Shown here: positions 49,907-59,030 of the stretch, piece by piece
How the letters are laid out: each line of letters opens with the position of its first letter
Numbering within the stretch: the stretch's first letter is position 1
Assembly (NCBI RefSeq): GCF_936925435.1
Contig: NZ_CAKZHQ010000004.1
Coordinates: 62,001 to 126,000 of the forward strand
Direction of reading: 5' to 3'
Source: an uncultured Ramlibacter sp.
GTDB lineage: Bacteria > Pseudomonadota > Gammaproteobacteria > Burkholderiales > Burkholderiaceae_C
Length of the DNA stretch: 64,000 nt
The notes under the pieces: model-generated
The model's input: the letters and a program-made list of their open reading frames with translations, nothing else
The model's database searches: none
What the model was told of the DNA's origin: nothing
Made by a program: the position numbers and the translations under genes

Positions 49907-51628
49907 TCAGCGGGTGCATTCGAAGCTGCCCGCCTGGGCGGCGTCGCCGCCGCGGTAGCGCGGCCAGGCCGGCCATTCGCACAGGGGACGGCTGCGCAGC
50001 ACGGGGAACTTCGGTGCATTGAGGTCCTGCTCGGCCAGCTCCAGGCCCTCGGGCGGCAAGCCGCGTTCGGTCCAGGCGACCAGGGCGCCGAACATGTCCA
50101 CGTTGGCCGGCGCGCCGCTGCCCACGTGGTCGACGCCCGGCGCGGTGTACAGGCGCATGAAGGCGCGTGCCCTGTCCAGGCCGATGCCCTGGACCACCGA
50201 CTCGTAATAGCGGATGCCGGCAAACGGGCTTTGCGCGTAGTCGGCCATGTGCTCCAGCACGATCAGCTTGCCGCCGCGGGCCTGGAAGGTCGACAGCTCG
50301 GGATTGGTACCGTCCATCAGCTGCGACACCTGCGCGATGCGGGCCGCGAAGTTCTCCGGCCTGTACTGGCGCACGTCGCCCTGGGGGTCGCGGGCATAGA
50401 AGTACTGCAGGGCGCCGCTGCCGTAGAACCAGGCAATGCCATTGGCCGGCACCGGCGGGACGGCGGGCTCGGCCGAGCCCAGCCACCAGGCGCTCCAGCC
50501 GCCGGTGGGTCCGGAAGCGGGCGTGCCCTCGCCGCCGATGCTCCAGCCGGGGTAGCCGGTCACGCCATGGGCCAGCGGCACCGGCGAGCGCCAGTCGCTG
50601 CGCAAGGTGCGCACGGCCTGCACCTGCTTGTCAGCCAGGCAGGCGTCGCCGCCGGTGCCGGTGCCGGCCGTGCAGCGCAGGCTGGCCGGGTCGAAGCTGC
50701 GCAGGCAACCCTCGAAGTTGGACACCACGCCGTCGGCCAGGCCGTCGGCAGCGTCGCAGGTCTTGAGCACGGCGTCGTGCACCAGCTTGACCTGGGCCGG
50801 CCGCAGCCAGCCCTCGCCCATGCTGGCAATGCCGTTGCGGGTGCCGGCATGCTGCAAGCCGGTCCAGTTGATGACGGGCACGCGGCTGAAGATGCCGTCG
50901 AAGTCGTATGGGTAGCGCTGGGCCATGACCAGGCCCTCACGCCCGCCTTCCGAGCTGCCGACGAAGTACAGCCTGGCCGGCTTGCTGCCATAGGCCCTGT
51001 GGGTCATGGCAACGGCGACGTCACGCACCTTCTTGTAGGAAGCGTGAGCAAAGTTCTCCAGGGCCTCGTCATTGAGCGCGAAGGCCTGCGGCGGCTGACC
51101 GGCCTGGTTCTGGTGGCCCGAGTCCGTGCCGTAGGTGACATAGCCCTGGGCCAGCGGCGTGGGCTGCTCGTAGCGCGCGCCGGGCAGCAGCGCCAGGCCG
51201 CTGATCAGCACGCCATTGAAGGCGCCGCCGCCGTATTGCACGCTGCGGCCGTTCCACTGCGCCGGCAGGTTGATCTGGAACAGGATGGGCGGCGCCTTGG
51301 GGTCCAGTGGCGCGATGCGACCTAGGACCCGGCAGTAGGCCGGGGTGTTGGGCGTGATGCGCCCAGCCGGCGTAGCGCCGCGCTCGGCCACGGCCAGCGG
51401 CGTCACCGGCATCCAGGTGGCCGAGTCGATGCTGGCATCCCCGCTGGGCAGGCCGATGACGGTGGCCGGCAGGGGCGCGGTGAGCGTGGCGCAGGCCTGC
51501 GGCGGCTTCTCGCCCAGGTTGAGAGACACCGCACCCGGCAGCGGCGGCGTGCCGCAGGCCGCCAGCAGGCCGGCCGCCAGGGCCACAGCCAGGGCGGCGG
51601 GGCGAAGGACAGATGCGCGCTCGTTCAT
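49907..51628 (-). CDS. Tannase/feruloyl-esterase-family lipoprotein
   Basis: A 573-residue member of the tannase/feruloyl esterase family (which also includes MHETase), with a lipoprotein signal (lipobox LLAAC near residue 25). The predicted triad is Ser226 (GSSEGG), Asp463 (EHMADYAQ) and His501 (PGVDHVG). CDAADGLADG (291-300) is the calcium-loop-like motif. The family's extra disulfide, which bridges the residues next to the Ser and the His, is missing: these positions are Ser225 and Val502. Lying inside the lig operon, it may release protocatechuate or a related acid from esters in the periplasm. The exact ester is unknown. Confidence 0.9.
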   Translation of the reverse strand: MNERASVLRPAALAVALAAGLLAACGTPPLPGAVSLNLGEKPPQACATLTAPLPATVIGLPSGDASIDSATWMPVTPLAVAERGATPAGRITPNTPAYCRVLGRIAPLDPKAPPILFQINLPAQWNGRSVQYGGGAFNGVLISGLALLPGARYEQPTPLAQGYVTYGTDSGHQNQAGQPPQAFALNDEALENFAHASYKKVRDVAVAMTHRAYGSKPARLYFVGSSEGGREGLVMAQRYPYDFDGIFSRVPVINWTGLQHAGTRNGIASMGEGWLRPAQVKLVHDAVLKTCDAADGLADGVVSNFEGCLRSFDPASLRCTAGTGTGGDACLADKQVQAVRTLRSDWRSPVPLAHGVTGYPGWSIGGEGTPASGPTGGWSAWWLGSAEPAVPPVPANGIAWFYGSGALQYFYARDPQGDVRQYRPENFAARIAQVSQLMDGTNPELSTFQARGGKLIVLEHMADYAQSPFAGIRYYESVVQGIGLDRARAFMRLYTAPGVDHVGSGAPANVDMFGALVAWTERGLPPEGLELAEQDLNAPKFPVLRSRPLCEWPAWPRYRGGDAAQAGSFECTR

Positions 51629-51665
51629 GCTTGTCTCCTGCTGTGGGGGTGCCAGAGGTGGCGCT

Positions 51666-52574
51666 TCAGCCCCAGTACAGCCGGGTCGGATTGTCCACCA
51701 GCAGCTTGCGCTGCAGTTCGGCGGTGGTCGCGATGTGCGGGATGAAGTCCACCAGCAGGCCGTCGTCGGGCATGTGGTCCTTCAGGTTGGGATGCGGCCA
51801 GTCCGTGCCCCAGAGCACCCGGTCGGGGAAGGTCTCGACGATCTTGCGGGCAAAGGGAATGACGTCGCGGTAAGCGTTCTGTTCGCCGTTCAAGGCCTTG
51901 GGCCCGGCAACCGACAGGCGCTCGGGGCAGCTGACCTTGGACCAGACGTTGGGGTACTCGGTCATGAACTTCTGGAACAGCGCGAACTGCGGGCCGTCCA
52001 CCGGCAGGCTGACGTCGGGCCGGCCCATGTGGTCGACCACCACCGTGGTCGGCAGCGCGGTGAAGAAGTCCCACAGCTCGGGCAGGTCCACAGCCTCGAA
52101 GTAGATCACCACATGCCAGCCCAGGGGGGCGATGCGCGCGGCGATCTCCATCAGCTCGTCCTTGGGCGTGAAGTCGACCAGGCGCTTGACGAAGTTGAAG
52201 CGCACGCCGCGCACGCCGGCGGCATGCATGTCCTGCAGTTGCTCGTCTGTGACGCTGCGCTTGACCGTGACCACGCCGCGGGCCTTGTTGTTCGAGTGCT
52301 TCAGGGCATCGATCAGGGCGCTGTTGTCGGCACCGTGGCAGGTGGCCTGGACGATGACGTTCTTGTCGAAGCCCAGGTGGTCGCGCAGGGCGAACAGCTG
52401 CTGCTTGCTGGCGTCGCAGGGCGTGTACTTGCGCTCGGGCGCGAAGGGGAACTCGTTGCCGGGGCCGAACACGTGGCAGTGCGCGTCCACGCTGCCGGGC
52501 GGCAGCTGGAACCTGGGTTTGCTGGGGCCGGCGTACCAGTCGAGCCAGCCGGGGGTCTTGGTGAATTCAGTCAT
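51666..52574 (-). CDS. ligI: 2-Pyrone-4,6-dicarboxylate hydrolase
   Basis: A 302-residue amidohydrolase-superfamily lactonase that opens 2-pyrone-4,6-dicarboxylate to 4-oxalomesaconate. VDAHCHVFGPG near residue 30, QATCHGADNSALIDAL, VVDHMGRPDVS and GTDWPHPN (with the catalytic Asp) are LigI-typical. LigI needs no metal, unlike most of the superfamily. It lies between ligK and the tannase gene in the operon. The start follows the ligK stop by two bases. Confidence 0.94.
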   Translation of the reverse strand: MTEFTKTPGWLDWYAGPSKPRFQLPPGSVDAHCHVFGPGNEFPFAPERKYTPCDASKQQLFALRDHLGFDKNVIVQATCHGADNSALIDALKHSNNKARGVVTVKRSVTDEQLQDMHAAGVRGVRFNFVKRLVDFTPKDELMEIAARIAPLGWHVVIYFEAVDLPELWDFFTALPTTVVVDHMGRPDVSLPVDGPQFALFQKFMTEYPNVWSKVSCPERLSVAGPKALNGEQNAYRDVIPFARKIVETFPDRVLWGTDWPHPNLKDHMPDDGLLVDFIPHIATTAELQRKLLVDNPTRLYWG

Positions 52575-52576
52575 GT

Positions 52577-53260
52577 TCAGTCAATGTATTTAAGGCCCAG
52601 CTTGGCCAGCGGCTCTCGCATGCTGTACATGTCCAGGCCCAGCACGCCCGAGGCCAGCTTGGCGCGCTTCTCGCCTTCGAAGGACTCACGGGCCGCGGCA
52701 GCGTCGGCGGTCTTGCCGGCCAGAGCGGCGGGCACGACGACCACACCGTCGTCGTCGGCGACGATGGCATCGCCCGGCTGCACGCTCATGCCGGCGCAGA
52801 CGATGGGAATGTTGACCGAGCCCAGGGTGGCCTTGACCGTGCCCTTGGAGCTGATGGCCCGGCTCCAGACCGGAAAGCCCATCTCCTGCAGCGTCTTCAC
52901 GTCGCGGCAACCGCCGTCGATGATCAGGCCGCGGGCACCGCGTGCCATGAAGCTGCTGGCCAGCAGGTCGCCGAAGAAACCGTCGGTGTTGTCGGTGGTG
53001 CAGGCCGCCACGACGATGTCGCCGGGCTGGATCTGCTCGGCCGCCACATGCAGCATCCAGTTGTCACCGGGCTGCAACAGCACGGTGACGGCCGTGCCGG
53101 AGATCTGCGCGCCCGGGTAGATGGGGCGCATGTAGGTCTTCATCAGGCCGACGCGGCCCATGGCTTCGTGCACCGTGGCCGAGCCCAGGCTGGCGAGCTT
53201 GTCGGTGGCCGCGCGGTCGGCCCGTTGGATGTTGCGGTAAACAACGCCGAGTTCGAACAT
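52577..53260 (-). CDS. ligK: 4-Carboxy-4-hydroxy-2-oxoadipate aldolase/oxaloacetate decarboxylase
   Basis: A 227-residue RraA-like-fold class II aldolase (LigK/PmdF/GalC) that cleaves the last intermediate to pyruvate and oxaloacetate and also decarboxylates oxaloacetate. The metal and substrate region [20 protein letters not shown], followed by GCRDVKT, is intact, as is [20 protein letters not shown]. It follows ligJ by one base on the minus strand. Confidence 0.94.
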   Translation of the reverse strand: MFELGVVYRNIQRADRAATDKLASLGSATVHEAMGRVGLMKTYMRPIYPGAQISGTAVTVLLQPGDNWMLHVAAEQIQPGDIVVAACTTDNTDGFFGDLLASSFMARGARGLIIDGGCRDVKTLQEMGFPVWSRAISSKGTVKATLGSVNIPIVCAGMSVQPGDAIVADDDGVVVVPAALAGKTADAAAARESFEGEKRAKLASGVLGLDMYSMREPLAKLGLKYID

Positions 53261-53261
53261 G

Positions 53262-54296
53262 TCAGAGTCCCTTCGTCTTCAGGAGTGCGTCCAGGCGCGG
53301 GAACACGCGGCGCGTGTTGGCTTCGTAAATCTGGTGCTTGTCGTCGGCGCTCAGGATGGTCGAGGCCTCGATGTAGCGCTTGGTGTCGTCGTAGTAGTGG
53401 CCGGACTCCGGATCGATGCCGCGCACGGCGCCGATCATCTCGGAGGCAAACAGCACGTTCTTGACCGGGATCACGGTGTTGAGCAGGTTGATGCCCGGCT
53501 GGTGGTAGACGCAGGTGTCGAAGAACACGTTGTTCATCAGGTGCTCGGACAGCAGCGGCTTCTTCATCTCCTGGGCCAGGCCGCGGAAGCGCCCCCAGTG
53601 GTAGGGCACGGCGCCGCCGCCGTGCGGGATCAGGAAGCGCAGGGTCGGGAAGTCCTTGAACAGGTCGCCCTGGATCAGCTGCATGAAGGCCGTGGTGTCG
53701 GCGTTCAGGTAGTGCGCGCCGGTGGTGTGGAAGGCTGGGTTGCAGGAGGTAGAGACGTGGATCATCGCCGGCAGGTCGTACTCCACCATCTTCTCGTAGA
53801 TGGGGTACCAGAGCTTGTCGGTCAGCGGCGGGCTGGTCCAGTGGCCGCCCGAGGGATCGGGATTGAGGTTGATGCCGACGTTGCCGTATTCCTTGACGCA
53901 CTTCTCCAGCTCGGGGATGCAGGTCGCGGGGTCGACGCCGGGCGACTGCGGCAGCATGGCCACGGGCACGAAGTGGTCGGGGAAGAGCTGGCTGACGCGA
54001 AAGCACAGCTCATTGCAGATGGCGGCCCAGGTGGACGACACCTGGAAGTCGCCGATGTGGTGGGCCATGAAGCTGGCGCGCGGCGAAAACAGGGTGATGT
54101 CGCTGCCGCGTTCCTTCATCAAACGCAGCTGGTTACTCTCGATGGACTCGCGCAGCTCGTCGTCGCTGATCTTCAGGTCGGCGACCTTGGGCATCAAGGA
54201 TGCGTCCTTGGTGCCGGCAATCTGCTGGTTGCGCCAGGTCTCCAGCGCCTTGGGCGCCGTGGTGTAGTGGCCGTGGCAATCGATGATCAGGCTCAT
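53262..54296 (-). CDS. ligJ: 4-Oxalomesaconate hydratase (LigJ type)
   Basis: A 344-residue zinc-dependent amidohydrolase-fold hydratase that adds water to 4-oxalomesaconate. The metal-binding HxH is in [10 protein letters not shown] at residues 5-14. Other conserved parts are [14 protein letters not shown] and [16 protein letters not shown]. The amidohydrolase-type LigJ/PmdE is distinct from the GalB hydratase. It is followed directly by ligK, matching the pmdEFDABC order. The ATG at 54296 is chosen over an upstream one at 54314. Confidence 0.93.
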   Translation of the reverse strand: MSLIIDCHGHYTTAPKALETWRNQQIAGTKDASLMPKVADLKISDDELRESIESNQLRLMKERGSDITLFSPRASFMAHHIGDFQVSSTWAAICNELCFRVSQLFPDHFVPVAMLPQSPGVDPATCIPELEKCVKEYGNVGINLNPDPSGGHWTSPPLTDKLWYPIYEKMVEYDLPAMIHVSTSCNPAFHTTGAHYLNADTTAFMQLIQGDLFKDFPTLRFLIPHGGGAVPYHWGRFRGLAQEMKKPLLSEHLMNNVFFDTCVYHQPGINLLNTVIPVKNVLFASEMIGAVRGIDPESGHYYDDTKRYIEASTILSADDKHQIYEANTRRVFPRLDALLKTKGL

Positions 54297-54336
54297 GCTC
54301 TCTTGTCTCCTCAAAACGTGTTCAGTCTGGAATGCG

Positions 54337-55026
54337 TCAGGCCGGGTCCATGCCCTGGCGCCGCTTGGCGTCCACCGTGTCGGGCGAGGCGAGGAAGTCC
54401 AGCATGCGGCGCACTGCCTCTTGCTGCTTTGACGTCGCGCAAACTCCGGCGGAAAAAGTCGTGGTGATCTGGATGGCGGGCGGCAACGGGCCGGCGACGG
54501 TGATGCCTTCCAGGTGCATCAACTCGCTCAGCTGCTGGAAGCCCAGAGCGACTTCGCCCTTGGCCACCAGCGAGCCCACGGGCACGCCGGGCGGCGCCTG
54601 CACGGTGCGCTGCGCCACCTGGTCGGCAATGCCCCAGCGCTCGAACAATCTGGCCAACGCGACGCCACTGGGGCCGGTGGAGTAGCCGATGGTGGACGCG
54701 GCCAGCACGGCCTGCTTGACCGCCTCTTCAGACGACAGGCCGGGCAAAGCAGCGCCGGCGCGCACGGCCACGGCGACGCCGGAATGCACTAGGTCGACCT
54801 TGCTGCCGGCCAGCACATGGCCAGCCGCTTCGAGCTTGGCGATGGCGTCGGAGGCCAGCACCACGACGTCAAAGGCCTCGCCGGCCTGCACGCGCCTGGC
54901 GGCGTCGACCCCGCCTACCGACTCCATTGCCACGGCGGTGCCGATGCGCTGTTCGTAGGCGGCCAGCAGCTCGGCCAGCAGCTGGCGCGTGGCCATCGAG
55001 GAAATACCGCGGAGCACTGCGTTCAT
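54337..55026 (-). CDS. ModA-like substrate-binding-domain protein without signal peptide
   Basis: A 229-residue protein with the periplasmic-binding-protein (type 2, ModA-like) fold. The N-terminus MNAVLRGISSMATRQLLAELL begins directly with the fold. FDVVVLASDAIAKLEAAG, the ligand-binding loop STGPSGVALARLFERWGI and EVALGFQQLSELM are recognisable. No signal peptide is visible, so it is predicted to be cytoplasmic, and no ABC partner genes lie nearby. It is the first gene on the lig-operon strand, 40 bases before ligJ, and occupies the place where a tautomerase or transporter might be expected. Its role is unknown; sensing or binding a pathway acid is plausible. Confidence 0.75.
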   Translation of the reverse strand: MNAVLRGISSMATRQLLAELLAAYEQRIGTAVAMESVGGVDAARRVQAGEAFDVVVLASDAIAKLEAAGHVLAGSKVDLVHSGVAVAVRAGAALPGLSSEEAVKQAVLAASTIGYSTGPSGVALARLFERWGIADQVAQRTVQAPPGVPVGSLVAKGEVALGFQQLSELMHLEGITVAGPLPPAIQITTTFSAGVCATSKQQEAVRRMLDFLASPDTVDAKRRQGMDPA

Positions 55027-55133
55027 GGCGGCGATTTTGCGCGCCGCAGCGGCCCTGCGGAAGGCAGCCCCCCCGCTATCAGCTATAACACCTCGGCATA
55101 ATGGCGCCTTAGCTATTCAAAACCAGGCGGACC

Positions 55134-56039
55134 GTGGACCTCAAGCAACTGGCGTATTTCGTGCGCGTCGCCGAGCTCGGCAGCTTCACCCGTGCCGCCA
55201 TCGCGCTGGACGTGGCCCAGCCCGCGCTCAGCCGGCAGGTGCGCCTGCTGGAAGTGGAGCTGCGACAAAACCTGCTGACCCGCAACGGCCGCGGCGCCAC
55301 GCCCACGGAAGCCGGCAAATTGCTGCTGGAGCATGGCCGCGGCATCCTGCACCAGGTCGAGCGGGCCCGCGAGGAGCTGGGCCGGGTGCGCGGCGCCCTG
55401 GCCGGCCGCGTCGCCATCGGCCTGCCACCCAGCGTGGCCAAGGTGCTCACCGTGCCCCTGGTGCGCGAGTTCCGCAAGCGCATGCCCGAGGCCACCCTGT
55501 CCATCAGCGAAGGCCTGTCGGTGGGCATGCACGAGGCCCTGGCCAACGGCCGGCTGGACATCGCCCTGCTCTACAACGCCGGCCCCAGCCCCGAGCTGGA
55601 GCTCACGCCGCTGCTGGAAGAGCCCCTGTTCCTGGTGCAGCGCCGCAGCGGCAAGACTGCGGCGCGGGCCCGCTCCATCGCCCTGCGCGAACTGGCCGCC
55701 CTGCCCCTGGTCATCCCCAGCCGGCCCAACGCCATCCGCATGCTGGTGGAAACCGAGATGGCCAAGCTGGGCTGCCAGCTGCAGGTGGCGCTGGAGATCG
55801 ACGGCGTGGCCGCCATCCTGGACCTGGTGGAGGACGGCGCCGGCAGCGCCGTGCTGTCGCACAACGCGGTCGCCACCTCGGCCCACCCGCAGGCCTTTGC
55901 CCTGCGGCCCATAGCCACACCCGGCCTGCGCAGCAAACTGACCGCGGCGATGAGCTCGCAGCGCCCCGCCACCCTGACCCAGACCTCGGTGTTGCAGCTG
56001 ATCCAGCAGACCGCGCGCAGCCTGCTCGCGCCCGTCTGA
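55134..56039 (+). CDS. LysR-family regulator of the lig operon (PmdR-like)
   Basis: A 301-residue LysR regulator starting at GTG. The HTH (GSFTRAAIALDVAQPALSRQVRLLEVELR) and the inducer-binding domain are complete. It diverges from the ModA-like/lig operon across 107 bases, the standard position for a protocatechuate-pathway LysR activator. The effector is probably a pathway intermediate. The intergenic region contains TATAAC and CATAAT-type sequences but no operator I can define confidently. Confidence 0.88.
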   Translation: MDLKQLAYFVRVAELGSFTRAAIALDVAQPALSRQVRLLEVELRQNLLTRNGRGATPTEAGKLLLEHGRGILHQVERAREELGRVRGALAGRVAIGLPPSVAKVLTVPLVREFRKRMPEATLSISEGLSVGMHEALANGRLDIALLYNAGPSPELELTPLLEEPLFLVQRRSGKTAARARSIALRELAALPLVIPSRPNAIRMLVETEMAKLGCQLQVALEIDGVAAILDLVEDGAGSAVLSHNAVATSAHPQAFALRPIATPGLRSKLTAAMSSQRPATLTQTSVLQLIQQTARSLLAPV

Positions 56040-56042
56040 GGC

Positions 56043-56933
56043 TCAGGCCTGCTGCGCCATGCGCGCCGCCAGGAAGTCGACGAAGCAGGCGATGCGCCCC
56101 GACAACGCGGTGTTGCGGTAGTAGACCGCGCTGACCGGCCGGCGCATGTCCACCGTGAGATTGGCCAGCACCTGCACCAGGGCGCCCGAGCGGCGGTCGG
56201 TCTCGGTCATGAAGTCCGACAGGCAGGCCAGGCCCTGGCCCGCCAGCGCCAGCTGGCGCAGGGTCTCGCCGCTGGAGGCCGCCAGTGTCGGCCGGGCCTG
56301 CCATTCGTCGCCATGCGCGCCACGCAGCGGCCAGGCATTGAGCGCCTCCTGGGTGAAGCCCAGCAGGCTGTGCCGCTCCAGCGCCGCCAGCGTGCGCGGC
56401 CGTCCCTGCTGCTCCAGGTAGGCCGGGCTGGCCAGCACCCGCAGCCGGTGGCTGGCCAGCGGCCGCGCATGCAGGCTGGAGTCCTCCAGCTTGCCGATGC
56501 GGATGGCGACGTCGGTGCGACGCTCCAGCAGGTCGATGAAGCGGTCGTCGGTGTTGAGTTCCAGGGTGATCTGCGGCCAGGCGGCGCGGAACTCGCCCAC
56601 CAGGGGCACGATGGCATGCAGCATGAAGGGCGTGGCGGCATTGACCCGCAGCAGGCCGGCGGGCTGCTGGCGGCGCAGCGCCATCTGCTCCTCGGCGGCA
56701 TCGATGGAAGCCAGGATGGCGCGGGCGTGGGCCAGGAAGGCCGCGCCCTCTTCCGTCAGTTCGATGCGCCGGGTCGTGCGCCGCATCAGCGTGGTTTCCA
56801 GCTTGCGTTCCAGCCGGCCCAGGGCCCGGCTGATGCCCGACACGGTCTGGCCCAACTGCTCGGCGGCGGCCGTGATGGAGCCTGTGTCGTGCACTGCGAC
56901 AAAGGCCAGAAGTTCTTCGAGCGTTGTTTTCAT
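56043..56933 (-). CDS. LysR-family regulator (YafC-like)
   Basis: A 296-residue LysR regulator. The HTH is GSITAAAEQLGQTVSGISRALGRLERKLE, followed by the usual coiled linker and inducer-binding domain. It resembles E. coli YafC, and the neighbouring AKR resembles DkgB (YafB), so the pair yafC-dkgB is echoed here with an MFS gene inserted. It diverges from the MFS gene across 91 bases that contain a likely LysR box. The 3' end lies three bases from the convergent lig-side LysR gene. Confidence 0.88.
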   Translation of the reverse strand: MKTTLEELLAFVAVHDTGSITAAAEQLGQTVSGISRALGRLERKLETTLMRRTTRRIELTEEGAAFLAHARAILASIDAAEEQMALRRQQPAGLLRVNAATPFMLHAIVPLVGEFRAAWPQITLELNTDDRFIDLLERRTDVAIRIGKLEDSSLHARPLASHRLRVLASPAYLEQQGRPRTLAALERHSLLGFTQEALNAWPLRGAHGDEWQARPTLAASSGETLRQLALAGQGLACLSDFMTETDRRSGALVQVLANLTVDMRRPVSAVYYRNTALSGRIACFVDFLAARMAQQA

Positions 56934-56934
56934 T

Positions 56935-56951
56935 CTTGATTCCAAGTCAAG
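56935..56951. promoter_or_regulatory. LysR box at the start of the yafC-like gene
   Basis: CTTGA-TTCCAAG-TCAAG is a perfect inverted repeat containing the T-N11-A pattern. It sits directly before the regulator's ATG (56933), where binding would block its own transcription and could activate the divergent MFS gene. Confidence 0.5.
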
Positions 56952-57024
56952 GATATTCTGCTTCCAACCGGCTTTTTCTGCAAAATACCCGGCCCCACAC
57001 TCCGTCCTCCCAAGGAGTGTTCCC

Positions 57025-58218
57025 ATGCCCATCGCCCTGCTCGCGCTGACGCTCAGCGCTTTCGCCATCGGCACGACCGAGTTCGTGATCGTCGGCCTGA
57101 TCCCCACGGTGGCGGCCGACCTGGCCGTCAGCGTGCCCTCGGCCGGCCTGCTGGTCAGCCTCTATGCCCTGGGCGTCGCCATCGGCGCGCCGGTGCTCAC
57201 CGCCCTGACCGGCAAAGTGCCGCGCAAGTGGCTGATGCTTGGCCTGATGGCCTTGTTCACCGCCGGCAACCTGCTGGCCTGGCAGGCGCCGGGCTATACC
57301 TCGCTGGTCGCGGCCCGGGTGCTGACCGGCCTGGCGCATGGGGTCTTCTTTTCCATCGGCTCGACCATCGCCACCGGCCTGGTGCCCAAAGACAAGGCTG
57401 CCAGCGCCATCGCCACCATGTTCACCGGCCTGACCGTGGCCCTGGTCACCGGCGTGCCCCTGGGCACCTTCATCGGCCAGCACTTCGGCTGGCGCGAGAC
57501 CTTTCTGGCGGTGGCCGGCCTGGGCGTGCTGGCCTTCCTGGGCACCTTGCTGTTCGTGCCGCGCGGCATTGCGCACAAGGCGCCGGCCTCGCTGGCCCAG
57601 CAGGCCCGCGTGCTGACCCAGCCACGCCTGCTGCTGGTCTTCGCCACCACGGCCGTGGGCTACGGCGGCTCCTTCATTCCCTTCACCTACCTCGCGCCCA
57701 TCCTGCAGGAGGTCTCGGGCTTGCAGGCCAGTGCCGTGGGCTGGGTGCTGCTGGCCTATGGCGTCTCGGTGGCCGTGGGCAACATCTGGGGCGGCAGGCT
57801 GGCCGACCGCCTGGGGCCCATCCCGGCGCTCAAGATCGTCTTCGCCGCCCTGGCCGCCGTGCTGCTGCTGCTGAACTTCACGGCGCCCCATCCCTGGCTG
57901 GCCGTCGCCACCGTGATGCTGTGGGGGGCTTTCGCCTTCGGCAACGTGCCGGCCCTGCAGGTCTATGTGGTGCAGCAGGCCCAGCGCGTCGCGCCGCAGG
58001 CGGTGGACGTGGCCTCGGGCCTGAACATCGCCGCCTTCAATGTCGGCATCGCCTTCGCCGCCTGGGCCGGCGGCCTGATCGTCAGCCAGGCCGGCCTGCT
58101 GCACACGCCCTGGATCGGCGCCGTGGTGGTGCTCGGGGCCCTGGCCCTGACCCACCTGAGCGGCCGGTTGGACCAGGCCATGGCGCAAACTGCACTCATT
58201 CCAAGGACCAACGCATGA
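57025..58218 (+). CDS. MFS transporter (AraJ/YdhP-like)
   Basis: A 397-residue MFS permease with 12 predicted helices. The start [27 protein letters not shown] is almost the consensus of the AraJ/YdhP/arabinose-efflux-permease group. [16 protein letters not shown] corresponds to the loop 2-3 signature, and [18 protein letters not shown] is typical helix 4. Members export sugars or drugs. AAGGAG lies upstream of the ATG. The stop overlaps the AKR start as ATGA. Confidence 0.9.
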   Translation: MPIALLALTLSAFAIGTTEFVIVGLIPTVAADLAVSVPSAGLLVSLYALGVAIGAPVLTALTGKVPRKWLMLGLMALFTAGNLLAWQAPGYTSLVAARVLTGLAHGVFFSIGSTIATGLVPKDKAASAIATMFTGLTVALVTGVPLGTFIGQHFGWRETFLAVAGLGVLAFLGTLLFVPRGIAHKAPASLAQQARVLTQPRLLLVFATTAVGYGGSFIPFTYLAPILQEVSGLQASAVGWVLLAYGVSVAVGNIWGGRLADRLGPIPALKIVFAALAAVLLLLNFTAPHPWLAVATVMLWGAFAFGNVPALQVYVVQQAQRVAPQAVDVASGLNIAAFNVGIAFAAWAGGLIVSQAGLLHTPWIGAVVVLGALALTHLSGRLDQAMAQTALIPRTNA

Positions 58219-59027
58219 GCACCCACACCATTCCTCCCTTCGGCCTGGGCACCTACCGCCTCAAGGGCCAGACAGTCATCGATTCCGTGCGCAACGGCCT
58301 GGCCCTGGGCTACCGCCTGGTCGACACCGCCCAGATCTACGGCAACGAGGCCGAGGTCGGCCAAGCCATCGCCGACAGCGGCGTTGCCCGCCAGGACCTG
58401 TTCCTGACCACCAAGATCTGGGTCGACCACTATGCGGCGGACAAGCTCATTCCCAGTCTGAAAGAGAGCCTGGCCAAGCTGCGCACCGAGCAGGTCGACC
58501 TGACCCTGATCCACTGGCCCTCGCCGGGCGGCGCCGTGCCGGTGGCCGAATTCATGGGCGCGCTGGCCCAGGCCAAGGCCCAGGGCCTGACGCGGCTGAT
58601 CGGCGTGTCCAACTTCAACATCGCGCTGATGCAAGAGGCCATTGCCGCCGTCGGCGCTCAGGAGATCGCCACCAACCAGGTCGAGCTCCATCCCTATTTG
58701 CAGAACCGCAAGCTCGCGGCTTTTGCGCAAAGCCAGGGTATCGCCGTCACCTCGTACATGACCCTGGCCTATGGCGAGGTTCTGAAAGACCCGGTGCTGC
58801 TGCAAATTGCCGGCGCCCACGCAGCGACGCCGGCCCAGGTTGCCCTGGCATGGGCGATGCAGCAAGGCTACGCCGTGATCCCCTCGTCGACCCAGCGCGT
58901 CAACCTGGAGAGCAATCTGCAGGCCCGCCACCTCAAACTGAGCGCAGCGCAGATGGAGCAGATCGCGGCGCTGGAGCGCGGCCACCGCCTGGTCAACCCG
59001 GAGCGACTGGCCCCGGCCTGGGACTGA
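58215..59027 (+). CDS. Aldo/keto reductase (DkgB-like)
   Basis: A 270-residue AKR of the 2,5-diketo-D-gluconate reductase B type. The tetrad is present: Asp and Tyr in [16 protein letters not shown], Lys in TTKIWVDHY and His in LIHWPSPGG. The NADPH-binding [14 protein letters not shown] lies near the C-terminus. Such enzymes reduce methylglyoxal and other aldehydes. It is translationally coupled to the MFS gene and probably controlled by the YafC-like regulator. Confidence 0.92.
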   Translation: MSTHTIPPFGLGTYRLKGQTVIDSVRNGLALGYRLVDTAQIYGNEAEVGQAIADSGVARQDLFLTTKIWVDHYAADKLIPSLKESLAKLRTEQVDLTLIHWPSPGGAVPVAEFMGALAQAKAQGLTRLIGVSNFNIALMQEAIAAVGAQEIATNQVELHPYLQNRKLAAFAQSQGIAVTSYMTLAYGEVLKDPVLLQIAGAHAATPAQVALAWAMQQGYAVIPSSTQRVNLESNLQARHLKLSAAQMEQIAALERGHRLVNPERLAPAWD

Positions 59028-59030
59028 AGC

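Noticed and set aside
55070..55120. Possible seventh copy of the 43-bp repeat before the lig-side LysR gene
   Set aside because: It has GCCCCCCCGC and GCTATTCAAAA pieces, but the spacing is wrong and the palindromes are not kept. It may be a decayed copy, which cannot be shown from this sequence.
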